From Aspidapion aeneum (lineage: Eukaryota > Arthropoda > Insecta > Coleoptera > Brentidae), in the NCBI GenBank assembly GCA_963576565.1, contig OY755039.1:84441289-84505288 (forward strand): a stretch of 64,000 nt of DNA. Reading direction: 5' to 3'. How positions within the stretch are numbered: position 1 is the first letter of the stretch; each line of letters opens with the position of its first letter. Below the pieces are notes generated by a model that saw only the letters and a program-made list of their open reading frames with translations, did not search any database and was not told the origin of the DNA. Below, piece after piece: positions 20,047-31,279 of this stretch. Position numbers and translations under genes: made by a program.

Positions 20047-23000
20047 ATGTCTGTCAAAAAAGCCGTACAAAAACGCAAGGGTTTTTTATCTGCGATCACC
20101 GAGTGTTATGTGTTGTCAAAGACCGCGGAAAAGGATGAAAGAGCGAGAAACGAGTTTCAAGTGAGGTATTCCGATTTGGATGAAACCTTCGATAAATGCA
20201 TACTGGCGCATAATGACGTCATTATGTTAATAGACGACACGGACGACGAGGATTTTAAAACGCAGGATGCGATCCTTTCAGAAGCTCGTAAATATTTTTA
20301 TGCGTGTAAGGGGGTTTACTCTAAAATATTTTCGGTTGAGGCCCCATCCTTTTCGGGATCATATGTTCGACAAAACGAATCTGAAACTCCAAAACTCAAA
20401 GAGTTAGGTATTCCCATATTCCGAGGTGATAAAAAATTATGGCCAAGCTTTTTCGATCTTTTTAATAACATTATAGATCAAAATCAAAGTCTAAGTAACG
20501 TTCGAAAACTTCAATATTTATTTTCATATCTCGAGGATGAGCCTTTAAAATTGATATCAGGGATTAGCTTATCTGATCAAAATTATAAAATTGCTTATGA
20601 CAAATTAGTCAATAGATATCAAAACAAGCGAGACCTCGCAAATGATGCTTTAAGCTCAATTATGAACTCCACCTTAAAAAACGAGTCAGCTAAAGAATTG
20701 CGTAATTTAATTGACACCTTTTCTGAATCCCTAGAAATTTTAAAATCACTTAGCTTTGACGTTGACAGTTGGGACTTTATTATTTTTTTCATTTTATTAG
20801 AAAAATTGGATATTCCAACGCGTTCAAATTTCGAAATAAGTCACGCCAATACTAATAACGAAATTCCCACTTTTCAGTCACTTTTTCAATTTCTAGAAAA
20901 AAGATGTAAAGTTTTGGAATCACTTCCTCAATCAACAGCACCCAAAAAGGTGCCTATCTATCAAAAATCAAATTCTATGCAAAATCAGTCTGGGCAAAAG
21001 CCTACCTATCAAAATTCAAATTCTATGCGAAGTCAGTTTGGGCAAAAGCCTACCTATAAATCATCCAATTCGCCTTTTATAGGACTGGCTGGCACCTCAA
21101 CTAATTCAAGTACGGGAATAAAATGTTTCCGGTGTAATCAAGGTCACGTGCTTTCGAAATGTCAAACATTTCTTGATCTCTCACCTATCGATCGCCTATG
21201 TTTCGTCAAACAGAAAAAATTATGTCTAGCGTGTTTTCATCCCTTGCATGATGTAGATACGTGCAAATCAAAATATTCATGCAGGACTTGCAATAGTAAA
21301 AGGCACCACACTTTAATTCATATCTTAGAAACTAATCAAGAGTCTGGAAGCCAAGATACTAGTCCTGTCATTCACACACCACCTGTCAATAATCTTCATG
21401 TGTCATTAAATGCCTCAGGACCTTCAGGTACCTTTCTTTTATGCACCGCCATAATAGATGTTATGGACGGTTGCGGAAATTTTCAACCTGTAAGGGCACT
21501 GCTTGATTCTGGATCACAGACAGGATTCATCAGTGAAAAGTGTATTCAGCGTCTTAATCTTCCTAGGCGAAGTTACACCACTGAAATATTCGGATTAAAT
21601 CAGATGTCTTCTTTCACTTCCAAAGGGCTCGTTCAATGTCACATTAAGCCACAAGGACAAGTCACTCCTTTACTTAATTTCGAAGCAATTGTTGTTCCAC
21701 AACTATGTTCCAATATGCCTACATTTTCTTTGAACGATAATCAGTGGAAACACTTGCAAAACCTTAAACTTGCCGACCCATCTTATTTCAAATCTAGACC
21801 TGTGGACCTGGTTATTGGTTGCGAGCTATTCGCACAGATATTCAAGGAGGGCAGGGTTCTTGGACAGGTAGGGCGGCCTTCAGCCCTTGAAACTATCTTT
21901 GGCTGGGTCGTCATGGGAAAGCTTGACGAAGTAGGTAGTCTTACGGAACGAACCAGTTGTTTTTTAACGAGTCATTCACCTCCTTTAGAGGTCATTCTCC
22001 CTAGGTTTTGGGAAATCGAACATTTGCCTAAAAAACAAATCTTATCAAAGGAAGAAAAACAGGCAGAATCAATTTTTACTGCTAGTGTAGTACGGCAACC
22101 GAGCGGTAGATTCATGGTAGATCTTCCGTTTAAAGACAAAATAAACCCTGACCTAGGAAATACTTATCCGCAAGCTTATCGTAGATTTTTACTTCTAGAA
22201 AATAGATTAATCAAAAATCCTGATCTGTACACTGCCTATTCAAGTTTCATGCAAGACTATATCGATTCTAATCATATGAGTTTAGTTTTATCTAGTCAAC
22301 CAAAGGTCGACGTGTCGTGTTTTTTAGCACATCATTGCGTACTAAAGCCGGAAAGCTTAAGCACAAAATTAAGGGTAGTCTGGGATTGTTCGGCAGTCAC
22401 CCCAAAAAATATTAGTCTCAATGACACATTGTTATCTGGACCGAAACTTCAAAAGGATATTGCTTCTTTACTCCTTACGTTTCGTCTTAATCCTATTGCC
22501 TACATTGCTGACATCAAACAGATGTTCCGTCAAGTCCTTATCAATCCTTATCACCGTCCTTATCAAAGGATATTGTGGAGGTTTTCTCCACAGGACCCAC
22601 TTTCAGTGTGGGAACTTTCTACTGTCACTTTTGGCATGACATGCTCACCTTTTCTAGCCATGCGTACCTTTAATGAGCTGGCAGAGAGAGAAAAGGAACG
22701 TTTTCCTATGGCTAGTACTGTTCTAAAAACGTCAATCTATATCGACGATATCTTGGGAACTAGCCCTTCGCTTTCTGAAGCTCTCTCCCTTCAAACAGAA
22801 CTCAATGATTTGTTGAAGTCGGGAGGATTTGAACTTAAAAAATGGGCAAGCAATTGTCCTGAGTTATTGGCAACATTGCCAGAGTCCGATCGTCAAAAGC
22901 CTCTCTTTTTCGACAAGGAGGAACCCCACTTTATCAAAGTTTTAGGACTTCAATGGCATCCAAAAAACGACATTTTTTCTTATCAATGCCGAATGAAGGA

Positions 23001-25317
23001 CAAACTCCCAACCAAACGTTCTATTTTATCTATCATAGGCACAATCTTCGATCCCTTAGGTTTTCTTTGTCCCTTGTTGCTACAAGCAAGATTTATTTTG
23101 CAACAGTTGTGGATATCGAAAATAGGCTGGGACGAAGAACCAGATTCTTCTATCATTGACTCTTGGAACAAACTTCGTTCTGAATTCCCGCTTCTTTCCA
23201 ATTTTCAATTACCCCGACAAATCAAACTGTCAAAAACCAATACCTGTCAAATCATCGGCTTCTGTGACGCTTCAATTCGAGGCTACGCAGGCGTCGTATA
23301 TTTTCGTGTAGAAGAGGAAAACAATATATCTGTTTCTCTCATATCTGCAAAATCTAGGGTCGCGCCTATAAAGTCACAAACTTTGGCTAGGCTAGAACTC
23401 CTAGGCGCATTTCTTTTAAGGGAATTAATTGACTTCGTTTTATCTAGCTATGAAGGAAAAATAACTTTTACAAATATCGTTACTTTCTGCGATTCGCAAG
23501 TCGTATTGCACTGGCTTTCATCCCCTCCTAATCGCTGGCAAACCTTTGTTGGAAATCGAGTCAGTAGAATCCAAGAAATCATTCCCTCAAACTCGTGGCG
23601 CTACATTCCTTCTGCTTTGAATGCAGCCGATATTGCGTCACGAGGGGCCACCCCTTCACAGCTCATGTCACATGACATGTGGTGGAACGCACCGTCGTTT
23701 TTGTGGTCTCCCGAAAACGAATGGCCCGATTTTCATAAACCAAAAATGCCGATTGATTTCGGAGATATTAATCTGGAGGAAAAGCCAAAAGTCTGTTGCA
23801 ATGCGATAATTGATGTCAACTTCTTAGATCAGCTTCTTATCAAATATTCCTCTATATCAAAAATTCAACGTATCATTTGTTATGTCCTTCGAATAGTTAA
23901 CCTTTTTCAAAACCATTCCTATCAAAAACCCACTAAGCCGCCGGACCAAAAAGTTATTTTTGAGAATATTGTTTTTCCTACCACCGGTGAGATGCAAAGT
24001 GCGTTACACCTTCTTATCAAACGCGTGCAAGGTTCTTGTTTTTCTGAGCTTTTTTCCGCGTTATCTAAGGATAAACCAATACCGAAACCTTTGCGAAAAC
24101 TTTCACCTTTTCTTGATGAGAATAATATCATTAGAGTCGGTGGCAGATTACAAAAATCTGACCCTTTGTCTTATTCTGCAAAACACCCCGTCTTACTTTC
24201 GAGTGACCATCGTTTAACTACTCTTCTTATCGAGTCCGCTCATCGACAATATCTTCATCCTGGGTTTAAAACATTACATAATCTGCTTTTACAGCAATTT
24301 TGGATATTATCTGCCAGACGGGCAATTCAAAGAACCATATCCAAGTGCTTGCAATGTTTTAGAATCAACCCTAAACCCTATAGACCGCCCATAATGAGTT
24401 CACTTCCCGCTCATCGAATCAATCAACTAAAACCTTTTTCGAGTGTAGCTATCGACTTTTGTGGATCTTTCTTTGTGATTCCTCATCGTTACCGTGGTTG
24501 TAAAGCTTTCAAATCGTATGTCTGTGTGTTTGTCTGTACGGCCACACATTGCGTGCATTTGGAATTAACCATGGAACTGTCCACCGAAGGGTTCGTAGGT
24601 GCATTCCATCGATTCATTTCCAGACGCGGAAGCGTGACGCAATGCTGGTCAGATCAAGGCAGTAATTTTATAGGGTTTCGTAACCAATTACTGGATTACG
24701 CAAGAAGTGCTGCCACCAGACTTTCTATTCGTTGGCATCTGGGACCTCCTCTCAGTCCACATTTCAATGGCCTGGCAGAAGCTGGCTTCAAAAGTTTTAA
24801 AACTCACTTTGTACGAGTTGTCGGCGACCAGAAGTTGTCTATCATGGAGATGTCCACCCTTACCTGTCGCATAGAAGCCGTACTTAATAGTCGCCCTTTA
24901 TCTCCTGCCTCTTCAGACCCACACGATCTTCAACCTCTTACCCCTGGGCATTTTTTGACACTTGAACCCCTTAATTCAGAAATTCCTGAGTCAGATTTGT
25001 CCGAGGCTCCCCTAAATCGGCTCTCGAGATGGCAACTTATCCAAAAACTACATAATGATTTTTGGAAACGGTATTCTATAGAGTATTTGCATACGCTACA
25101 ACAGCGACACAAATGGGCTGATTCGTCCCCAAATATCAAATTAAATGATTTGGTTATCATAACCAGTGATCACATTCAATCGCCTTTGAAATGGCCGGTC
25201 GGTCGGGTCATCGAACTGCATCCCGGCGGGGACGGTCAGGTGCGTGTTGCGACGGTACAAACGGTTACCGGTGTTTATAAGCGGCCAGTTGTAAAACTGT
25301 GCCTCTTGCCAAATTAA
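20047..25317 (+). CDS. BEL copy 2 Gag-Pol polyprotein, intact
   Basis: A 1756-codon Gag-Pol starting at MSVKKAVQ. Gag occupies about residues 1-430, with CFRCNQGHVLSKC near 359 and CLACFHPLH / CRTCNSKRHH near 392-420. Protease has ALLDSGSQTGFI near 484. RT has ADIKQMFRQ near 820 and SIYIDDILG near 898. RNase H has IGFCDASIRG near 1069. Integrase has an HHCC region near 1398-1437 and acidic residues in AIDFCGSFF, WSDQGSNF and GLAEAGFKSF (about 1467, 1535 and 1575). The tail WPVGRVIELHPG...RPVVKLC is typical of BEL integrases. It has no lesions, and its 5' LTR is disrupted by the LINE. The start follows the shared ATG of copy 1. Confidence 0.95.
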   Translation: MSVKKAVQKRKGFLSAITECYVLSKTAEKDERARNEFQVRYSDLDETFDKCILAHNDVIMLIDDTDDEDFKTQDAILSEARKYFYACKGVYSKIFSVEAPSFSGSYVRQNESETPKLKELGIPIFRGDKKLWPSFFDLFNNIIDQNQSLSNVRKLQYLFSYLEDEPLKLISGISLSDQNYKIAYDKLVNRYQNKRDLANDALSSIMNSTLKNESAKELRNLIDTFSESLEILKSLSFDVDSWDFIIFFILLEKLDIPTRSNFEISHANTNNEIPTFQSLFQFLEKRCKVLESLPQSTAPKKVPIYQKSNSMQNQSGQKPTYQNSNSMRSQFGQKPTYKSSNSPFIGLAGTSTNSSTGIKCFRCNQGHVLSKCQTFLDLSPIDRLCFVKQKKLCLACFHPLHDVDTCKSKYSCRTCNSKRHHTLIHILETNQESGSQDTSPVIHTPPVNNLHVSLNASGPSGTFLLCTAIIDVMDGCGNFQPVRALLDSGSQTGFISEKCIQRLNLPRRSYTTEIFGLNQMSSFTSKGLVQCHIKPQGQVTPLLNFEAIVVPQLCSNMPTFSLNDNQWKHLQNLKLADPSYFKSRPVDLVIGCELFAQIFKEGRVLGQVGRPSALETIFGWVVMGKLDEVGSLTERTSCFLTSHSPPLEVILPRFWEIEHLPKKQILSKEEKQAESIFTASVVRQPSGRFMVDLPFKDKINPDLGNTYPQAYRRFLLLENRLIKNPDLYTAYSSFMQDYIDSNHMSLVLSSQPKVDVSCFLAHHCVLKPESLSTKLRVVWDCSAVTPKNISLNDTLLSGPKLQKDIASLLLTFRLNPIAYIADIKQMFRQVLINPYHRPYQRILWRFSPQDPLSVWELSTVTFGMTCSPFLAMRTFNELAEREKERFPMASTVLKTSIYIDDILGTSPSLSEALSLQTELNDLLKSGGFELKKWASNCPELLATLPESDRQKPLFFDKEEPHFIKVLGLQWHPKNDIFSYQCRMKDKLPTKRSILSIIGTIFDPLGFLCPLLLQARFILQQLWISKIGWDEEPDSSIIDSWNKLRSEFPLLSNFQLPRQIKLSKTNTCQIIGFCDASIRGYAGVVYFRVEEENNISVSLISAKSRVAPIKSQTLARLELLGAFLLRELIDFVLSSYEGKITFTNIVTFCDSQVVLHWLSSPPNRWQTFVGNRVSRIQEIIPSNSWRYIPSALNAADIASRGATPSQLMSHDMWWNAPSFLWSPENEWPDFHKPKMPIDFGDINLEEKPKVCCNAIIDVNFLDQLLIKYSSISKIQRIICYVLRIVNLFQNHSYQKPTKPPDQKVIFENIVFPTTGEMQSALHLLIKRVQGSCFSELFSALSKDKPIPKPLRKLSPFLDENNIIRVGGRLQKSDPLSYSAKHPVLLSSDHRLTTLLIESAHRQYLHPGFKTLHNLLLQQFWILSARRAIQRTISKCLQCFRINPKPYRPPIMSSLPAHRINQLKPFSSVAIDFCGSFFVIPHRYRGCKAFKSYVCVFVCTATHCVHLELTMELSTEGFVGAFHRFISRRGSVTQCWSDQGSNFIGFRNQLLDYARSAATRLSIRWHLGPPLSPHFNGLAEAGFKSFKTHFVRVVGDQKLSIMEMSTLTCRIEAVLNSRPLSPASSDPHDLQPLTPGHFLTLEPLNSEIPESDLSEAPLNRLSRWQLIQKLHNDFWKRYSIEYLHTLQQRHKWADSSPNIKLNDLVIITSDHIQSPLKWPVGRVIELHPGGDGQVRVATVQTVTGVYKRPVVKLCLLPN

Positions 25318-25535
25318 AGTAATTTTAATTTTCTACCTTTTACCGGGTATTACAATAGGTTTTTTTTATTTTTAATTTTTTTTGAATTTTTTGTTTGTTT
25401 GTTTTGCCTTTTTTCGGGATTTCGTTATATCAAAATAAACTTACGATACTTATCTGTTTTCATTCATTTATATTTATCGGTCGATTCTTTTTCTTATATC
25501 TATATCTGTCCGGTTGAGATTCTAAATTTGTGTGT

Positions 25536-25550
25536 TTTGGAGGGCAGTTA
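25536..25550 (+). other. Polypurine tract of BEL copy 2
   Basis: A purine-rich GGAGGGCAG run directly precedes the 3' LTR at 25551, the expected primer site for plus-strand cDNA synthesis. Confidence 0.6.
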
Positions 25551-26019
25551 TGTTAGCTCCCGCTAAATTTCGCGGTTGTTTATATATATTTTTAAAAACA
25601 CACAACTGTATGAAGGACAAAGCGCATTCCGCGTATTTGGACATGCGCACCAACAACCAGAGAGATCCTTGTCAATCGCCTAGAGAAAAAGGCGTGTTAA
25701 TTTCGTTCTCCAACTATTTCAAATATCTACACCTGAAAGTGCTCGATTTGTGTACTGAAGCATAGAACTAGAAACTTCAACCCTTCAGCTACGTGGTGAC
25801 ATCATTAGATCCATCAGGGGCCCCTTGGAAGTGGAGAATTTGGCTGCAAAAGAGGTGAGTGCATTTGTTCTGATTACCGTTGTGTGCCACCAATATTTTA
25901 CCTATGGACGTTTTGATTATTTCGTAATTTCATATCAATATTTATGTTTGTTCGCGCTATCATTAATTAAAATTTATACAGTCCATTGCATTTAACGTTT
26001 TTCTAACCGTGGACTAACA
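25551..26019 (+). repeat. 3' LTR of BEL copy 2
   Basis: A 469-bp uninterrupted LTR, TGTTAG...CTAACA, followed by the CCAAGG target duplication. It serves as the reference for the interrupted 5' LTR. Confidence 0.95.
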
Positions 26020-26025
26020 CCAAGG

Positions 26026-26348
26026 TACAAGTGAGTACTAAGTTATATTCAAATGGAATTAAAATTTAACCGCATTTCTGGCTTGAGCTTAATAATTTAA
26101 TATACGATCCTACTATTGCGATAACGCAACATTATCTACCACAAAATTTTGCTGCTACTCATAGAAAAGGTAAATTAGTATGCAAAATAATGGAACATTT
26201 TAAATTGTTGGAAATGTTCCATGAATTTGAGAACACCAAGTCAACAGCTGTTTACTTCGATAAGGCCCCAAATAACTTAATTAAAGTGTGTGAAAATATT
26301 CATCAAATTGTAGGCAAAATAATAAACAAATACAGCAATAAAACTTAA
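26026..26348 (+). pseudogene. 3' part of transglutaminase-like gene, with internal stop
   Basis: This continues the frame from 14734 after one copy of the target duplication is removed. A TAA at 26067-26069 interrupts it, after which the frame stays open to the TAA at 26346-26348. The peptide PHFWLELNNLIYDPTI matches the His-x-Trp-x-Glu ... Asp-Pro-Thr pattern of transglutaminase-like catalytic domains, complementing the Cys in the first half. The remaining C-terminal part (YLPQNFAATHRKGK, FDKAPNNLIKVCENI) is not recognised. The decay suggests the gene was already inactive, or died after the BEL insertion. Confidence 0.45.
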
Positions 26349-26614
26349 ATAACAGTCAGATCTTGACTATGTTTGCAAGGGCCTTGTACCCTCTGTAAAA
26401 TATAATATAAATTATTATTTATTAGGAACATAAAAGGCAAAAGGTGGGTTAAATAAAGATAAACTATATTAATATCTTTATTAAATGATAAGACCAATTT
26501 AAATGTTTGGAAAATGCCAACATCATTTGGAGAAGGAAACGGTTTGTGGGGAGATCAGTAATTCTATACATATTGTAAGCAAAAAATTGAAAACTTAACA
26601 CTACTTGAGACATA

Positions 26615-26745
26615 ATTCAGCTGTAGTTTAGATGTACTTCCACTGTACTTCAGATGTACTTCAGCTGTACTTCAGTTGTACTTCACATGTACTTCAGATG
26701 TACTTCATATCTACTGCAGACGTAATTCAGCTATCCTCAGGTGTA
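26615..26745. repeat. Minisatellite of ~12-bp TGTACTTCAGAT-like units
   Basis: About nine degenerate copies of a TGTACTTCAG(A/C)TG unit occur in a row, with the outer units more decayed. It lies just upstream of the small ORF at 26771. Confidence 0.85.
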
Positions 26746-26770
26746 GTTTAAACATAATTAACTTACCAAT

Positions 26771-26965
26771 ATGTTGTTGTACGGCGTAAATGATAGGTGC
26801 TTCGTATTAGAAAGAGTGGAATTAGAAAAGGAAGAGCAAACAGAAAACTTTTTAAAGCCATTCTTCGAACCTCAAAAACAAACTGCATTAAGTTTTGTAC
26901 AAGACGATAATGATTCCAATAAGGAAGATTTGTATGATAAGGTTTTTGGTTCCCCGATATTATAA
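26771..26965 (+). CDS. Small hypothetical ORF, 64 residues
   Basis: An ATG-started ORF with an acidic C-terminal half (VQDDNDSNKEDLYDKVF). No family is recognised. It may be the remnant of a gene of the element bounded by the long inverted arms, or chance. There is no signal peptide or membrane segment. Confidence 0.2.
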   Translation: MLLYGVNDRCFVLERVELEKEEQTENFLKPFFEPQKQTALSFVQDDNDSNKEDLYDKVFGSPIL

Positions 26966-27024
26966 CAATAAGTGGATGTTAGCTAACGGGAAAATATCAA
27001 TGGATAATAAGAATATTGCTTTAG

Positions 27025-28926
27025 ATAATCACATTTTCAAGAAAACTTAATATTATTTAAAGAACCAAAGAACTTTTAACCTCTAGAGCATCAGATCTAC
27101 AAACAAATATTAGAGCTGAGCGGTGTCCATCGAGATTCTAGAGGGACTAAATACAAAAATATTATTCGGCCTTTATTTAAAAACAAGACAAAACCTAAAT
27201 ATGATAAAAATATAAATTTGCAGGCAGCATATTTTTATTAAAAAGAAAACTAGTGCCTAGTCTTGAGAACATACTACTTGTTTAAATTACGGCCAGTAGT
27301 TACTATCTAATGTTGTATAAAGGTGTCTGACAACTTTAGAATAATGTCTTAAAACATGACGATACCGAAAATTTGGGGAGAAGAATTTTACTATTTAAAT
27401 ATGGTTTCCAGGTTTGCTTAGGAATTTGCTTATTTAACTATCTATGTATATAGGTGAACACATTGTGTAAATTGTAGCCTTCGGAAGTGCCCGATATTAT
27501 TGTGAAGCAATTCTCATTTGTTTAAAATCATATCCCCATGATTAGTACTCACGTATGATCTTGTTGTTCAAAAATCACTAAAGAAATTATTCTGAGGCAG
27601 ACTAAATGTAATCAGTTATAGTTTGTGGTGTCTCTGTCTTCAGTATTATTTTTTAATAACAAGGAAATTTTTTTACAAAATAAAACAGCATAAGGTATAA
27701 TTATTTTAAACATGTTTTTGGAGTATAGGAATTACTAAACCTTACTAAAAACATCAAGTTATTTGCATCTAAAAAAATATACATTTTGTATCCAGGTTCT
27801 GAGTCACTCGTGTCCCCAGTCAAAAACTTATTTCTATGTTTGTGCTTCCATTACTAAAAAATAAAAAAAGTTTAAAACTACAAGAAAAACACAAGTAAAA
27901 TATTTTTTCCGCAACTGCTTAAGTCCTGGAAAAATTTTGCACTCAAATCAAGTGATATCATTTTAAAAAACAACTGTTAATAAAATTAGTACTATCTTTT
28001 GGAAAGTGAAAGAAGAAGGTAGCGGGACATAAGTGACATTTACAGGACAAATCTATTCTGCCACTCACTTACCTCACTTATCAATTCAATATGGTTAAGA
28101 TTTTAGTTTTTTCAGGAGAAAATATATAATTATAAACTTTAGTTAGTTTGATTATGTGTTAAACTGCTAAGAGCGCAACAAAATTCGAGGTAAATTCTGT
28201 TATAACTTAAAAAATAAGAATCGCCCATAATATAAATAAATACATTTTTCTTATAATTTATTTTTATTTTATTTTTTTAATATTTATTTGGTAGGTGGGT
28301 AGATAGTATTAATTATTAACGTATTAGGAGACCAACCCAGACCAAAAGACCCGGAACAGCGAGAAAAATTCATTCATGAAAACAATTCGCTTTTACCCCA
28401 ACATGCGCCTATAAGTTAGAAAAAAGTGTAAAACAACGCTGTATGAAACACGAAATACGTATAGTTATTCTTTATACATCGAGTACATCTATTGATTTAC
28501 CAGTGTGGACGTCTGAATAGACATATTTACAATAAAAATAAACAATAATAACATTTTTGAGGTTATATTCTCAAATACGGATGCCTAAGTTTAAAAATAT
28601 GAGGCTCTGATGATTTTCATATCCACTAGACCTAGAAGTATTAAAACCACAAAAGTTTGGGATACTCTGTACATTTTTTGAATGCCAGTTAGGATTAAAA
28701 AATGTTCTATATTGGTATGTGCTAAAAAAAGTCATACTAAATTATTCCCAAAATGTCTTTGATTTATTTGTTCTTATGATTTTGATTTGAAAGGTGAAGG
28801 TCAAGCAGTTTCAAAAGATTTACCTGACAAACGAAATTTCTGAACACTTTTGTTCAGTTTTGTTGCATAAGTGACTCCCGCATCATTTTAATATCTGTTA
28901 AATGTTCTTTGACTTTCAAAAACATC
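27025..28926 (-). repeat. Right arm of the ~1.9 kb long inverted repeat
   Basis: It is the reverse complement of 1-1906 with high identity. The alignment ends where the left partner reaches the window edge, so the outer boundary on this side is not fixed. It holds no convincing gene. Confidence 0.85.
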
Positions 28927-30603
28927 AAAACAACTTTAAACTACCAAAAATTTTTTTCAACGTCGTATTTTACCATTCAGAGTTTATAGGCAGATCTTAC
29001 AAGATTCAGTCTTTTATATTTTAATATTATAGTAACAGTTTTATCTCTTTCTCTACAATTGTTTTAAAAAAGACTTGCTATAATTGGTGTTCTGTGATCA
29101 TTATAAGGGTTTCTAAAGAAGCACTGTTTTCGTTTTCCCTCGCATTGATTTTAAAAAGAAAAATAAAGAATAGAGGAGAATACAATTTTGGTGATTCTTA
29201 AAATGAAAGGAAATTGAGTTATCGATGGACCAAACAAAGATTTTATACTTCTTTATTAAGTATGTACGTTTTTTAAAATAGATTTTAAAGTTTTTTGTTT
29301 ATTTGCTAGTCTTCTCCTATAGTCTATGGTATTAATAAAGAAAAAAGAAATCAAAAACAGTTGTTTAATAAAGAAACACTGGTTTGTTACCAAATGCCAA
29401 ATATTGTTCAATAAAGAAACACTTGTTTGCAGATGATATTTTAATTCTGTTTTTAGCTTTAATATATATGCAAAATGATTTTAAAAAATATAACGCTATC
29501 TACAAGAAACATATCCATATTTTTTTTTCATAGATTGTTGTTCTTTCTGCAAGCGCGTGCACATTTGATCAATTTTTTACCATTCTGTTTAATGCTGTAC
29601 TGAAAAGCTTGAATGAGAGATTTGTGGCAACCACTTACTATCTTTAGAAGTTTAGCCTTCTTCGTTTATACATTACATTACATTACACGAAACCTATAGT
29701 GCGATATTTTATATGGCACATGTCAGAGTTTTTGTACCTAACTTGGAACATTAAACCAGATTTTCTAAGGTAATCGTAAACCTTCGTTAACATTCAGGCA
29801 TCTTCGGATGTTAAATCTTGAAGGATTTTGTCTAAAGGTTAAACAAATAAGAAAGTGTTAATAATAATTTCTTTAGCAGTTACATAGGTAGTTAGTTAAA
29901 TTATCTCATTGACAAAATGACCATTTTTTGCTTTATTTTAAATTAAAGTTTTTTGCTTTATTTTAAATTAAAGTATTAGTTCTAATTCAATTTTTAAAAT
30001 CAAATCTCACACAATAATAAATAGGTAACAAACAAGAATTAAACTTATAGGTAAACAACTTTTCCTAGTGTGTGTTTATATAATAATGTCCTTTTGATTT
30101 TTGAACCAAAAAATACTACTAAAAAAACAATATTTGAAATCGGTGTAATAAGAAGTTATCAACAGAAAACTACTTTTGGTTGAGCTTTGCCTTGATAAAA
30201 ATAAATTTAATTTGGATGCTCCAATTCAATACAAAAATAATTTTTCAAATCGGTCTATTTAAAGTTGTGATATCAACAAAAACCTAACAAGGTCCTAGTG
30301 ACCGACAGTTATCTTCCTAAAAAATAAAGTCAATGTGAATCCAGCACCAATCACATACAAAAATATGTTCTTAAATCGGTTCAATATATGTTGAGAAATT
30401 AGGAAAAAAAATATTAAATTGGCTTTTTCGTGTTTGTATCATTCTATTTGTAATAGGTATAGATAACTATTCTAACCAAATACCAAAAATTTACTAAACT
30501 TTAACAAAGAGGTGTGTCACTTTAGACTACACTAGCCTAGTATTAGTCTTAATGCTTTTTTAACCAACATTTTGTTATTGTAACCATTTAACCAGAACTA
30601 TAA

Positions 30604-30985
30604 TATTTTTAGTTAATAAGAACCTTTTTACACTAACCTGAGGAGACCGACCTGTAAAGTTAGTTTCCTGTCGTTCATTTTGTATTTAATATAGCATAAA
30701 ACACCATAAACATACTTCATATATAAATATTAATGTATCTACTCAATGGCTAGTATATTTATTTCTATCAGACAACCTATAATTTACGTTAAAAATGACT
30801 ATTTTTAGGTAATAAGACCCTTTTTACACTACCCTGAGGAGACCTGTAAAGTTAGTTTTCTGCCGTTTATATGGCATTTAATCTAGCATAAAACACCACA
30901 AACATACTTCACATATGTATAAATATTAATGTACTTACTCAATAGCTATCAAAAAACCTAAATTAAGTTAAAAGTGACTATTTTT
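30604..30985. repeat. Tandem duplication of a ~198-bp unit
   Basis: The block starting ATTTTTAGTTAATAAG at 30604 is repeated from about 30801, sharing the GAGGAGACC, TAAAGTTAGTTT and AACATACTTCA words. The start of a third decayed copy appears near 30968. Confidence 0.75.
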
Positions 30986-31279
30986 CAATTAGGTCTCTTT
31001 TTAGTTTTACAAACCTATCAAAACGTAAACACAATATTGAAAAACTGGGTTTCCTAATCATACATTGATCATATGTTAAATACAAACAACTTTAATAATG
31101 CCATTTCAACCAACATGTTAATTCACCTAAAGGTATAATAAGGTCTTTTTGGTTAACATCCATATTTTTACACCTCACCCTGTAACACTAATGCTTTTTA
31201 AACCAACACTTCATTAATTCAACTATTACATACCTAGTTAATAAGGCCTTTCTGATTGATCTAGATCTCCTTAATAATT

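Larger units (their letters stand above)
14735..26019 (+). mobile_element. BEL/Pao retrotransposon copy 2, full length, with nested LINE
   Basis: A complete BEL element: 5' LTR (14735-15040 plus 19481-19643), leader, intact Gag-Pol, polypurine tract and 3' LTR (25551-26019). A Jockey-type LINE (15041-19467) splits the 5' LTR. I noticed only about two base differences between the two LTRs, so insertion was recent. The LINE probably blocks transcription from the 5' LTR, but the coding region is undamaged. Confidence 0.95.
26349..27024. other. Unique segment between the gene fragment and the right arm
   Basis: AT-rich DNA that contains the 12-bp minisatellite and a small ORF listed separately. 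No other feature is seen. Confidence 0.4.

Noticed and set aside
1..28926. Calling the arm-bounded region a Polinton/Maverick
   Set aside because: No DNA polymerase B, retroviral-like integrase of its own, packaging ATPase or capsid gene is visible; the integrases present belong to nested BEL elements.
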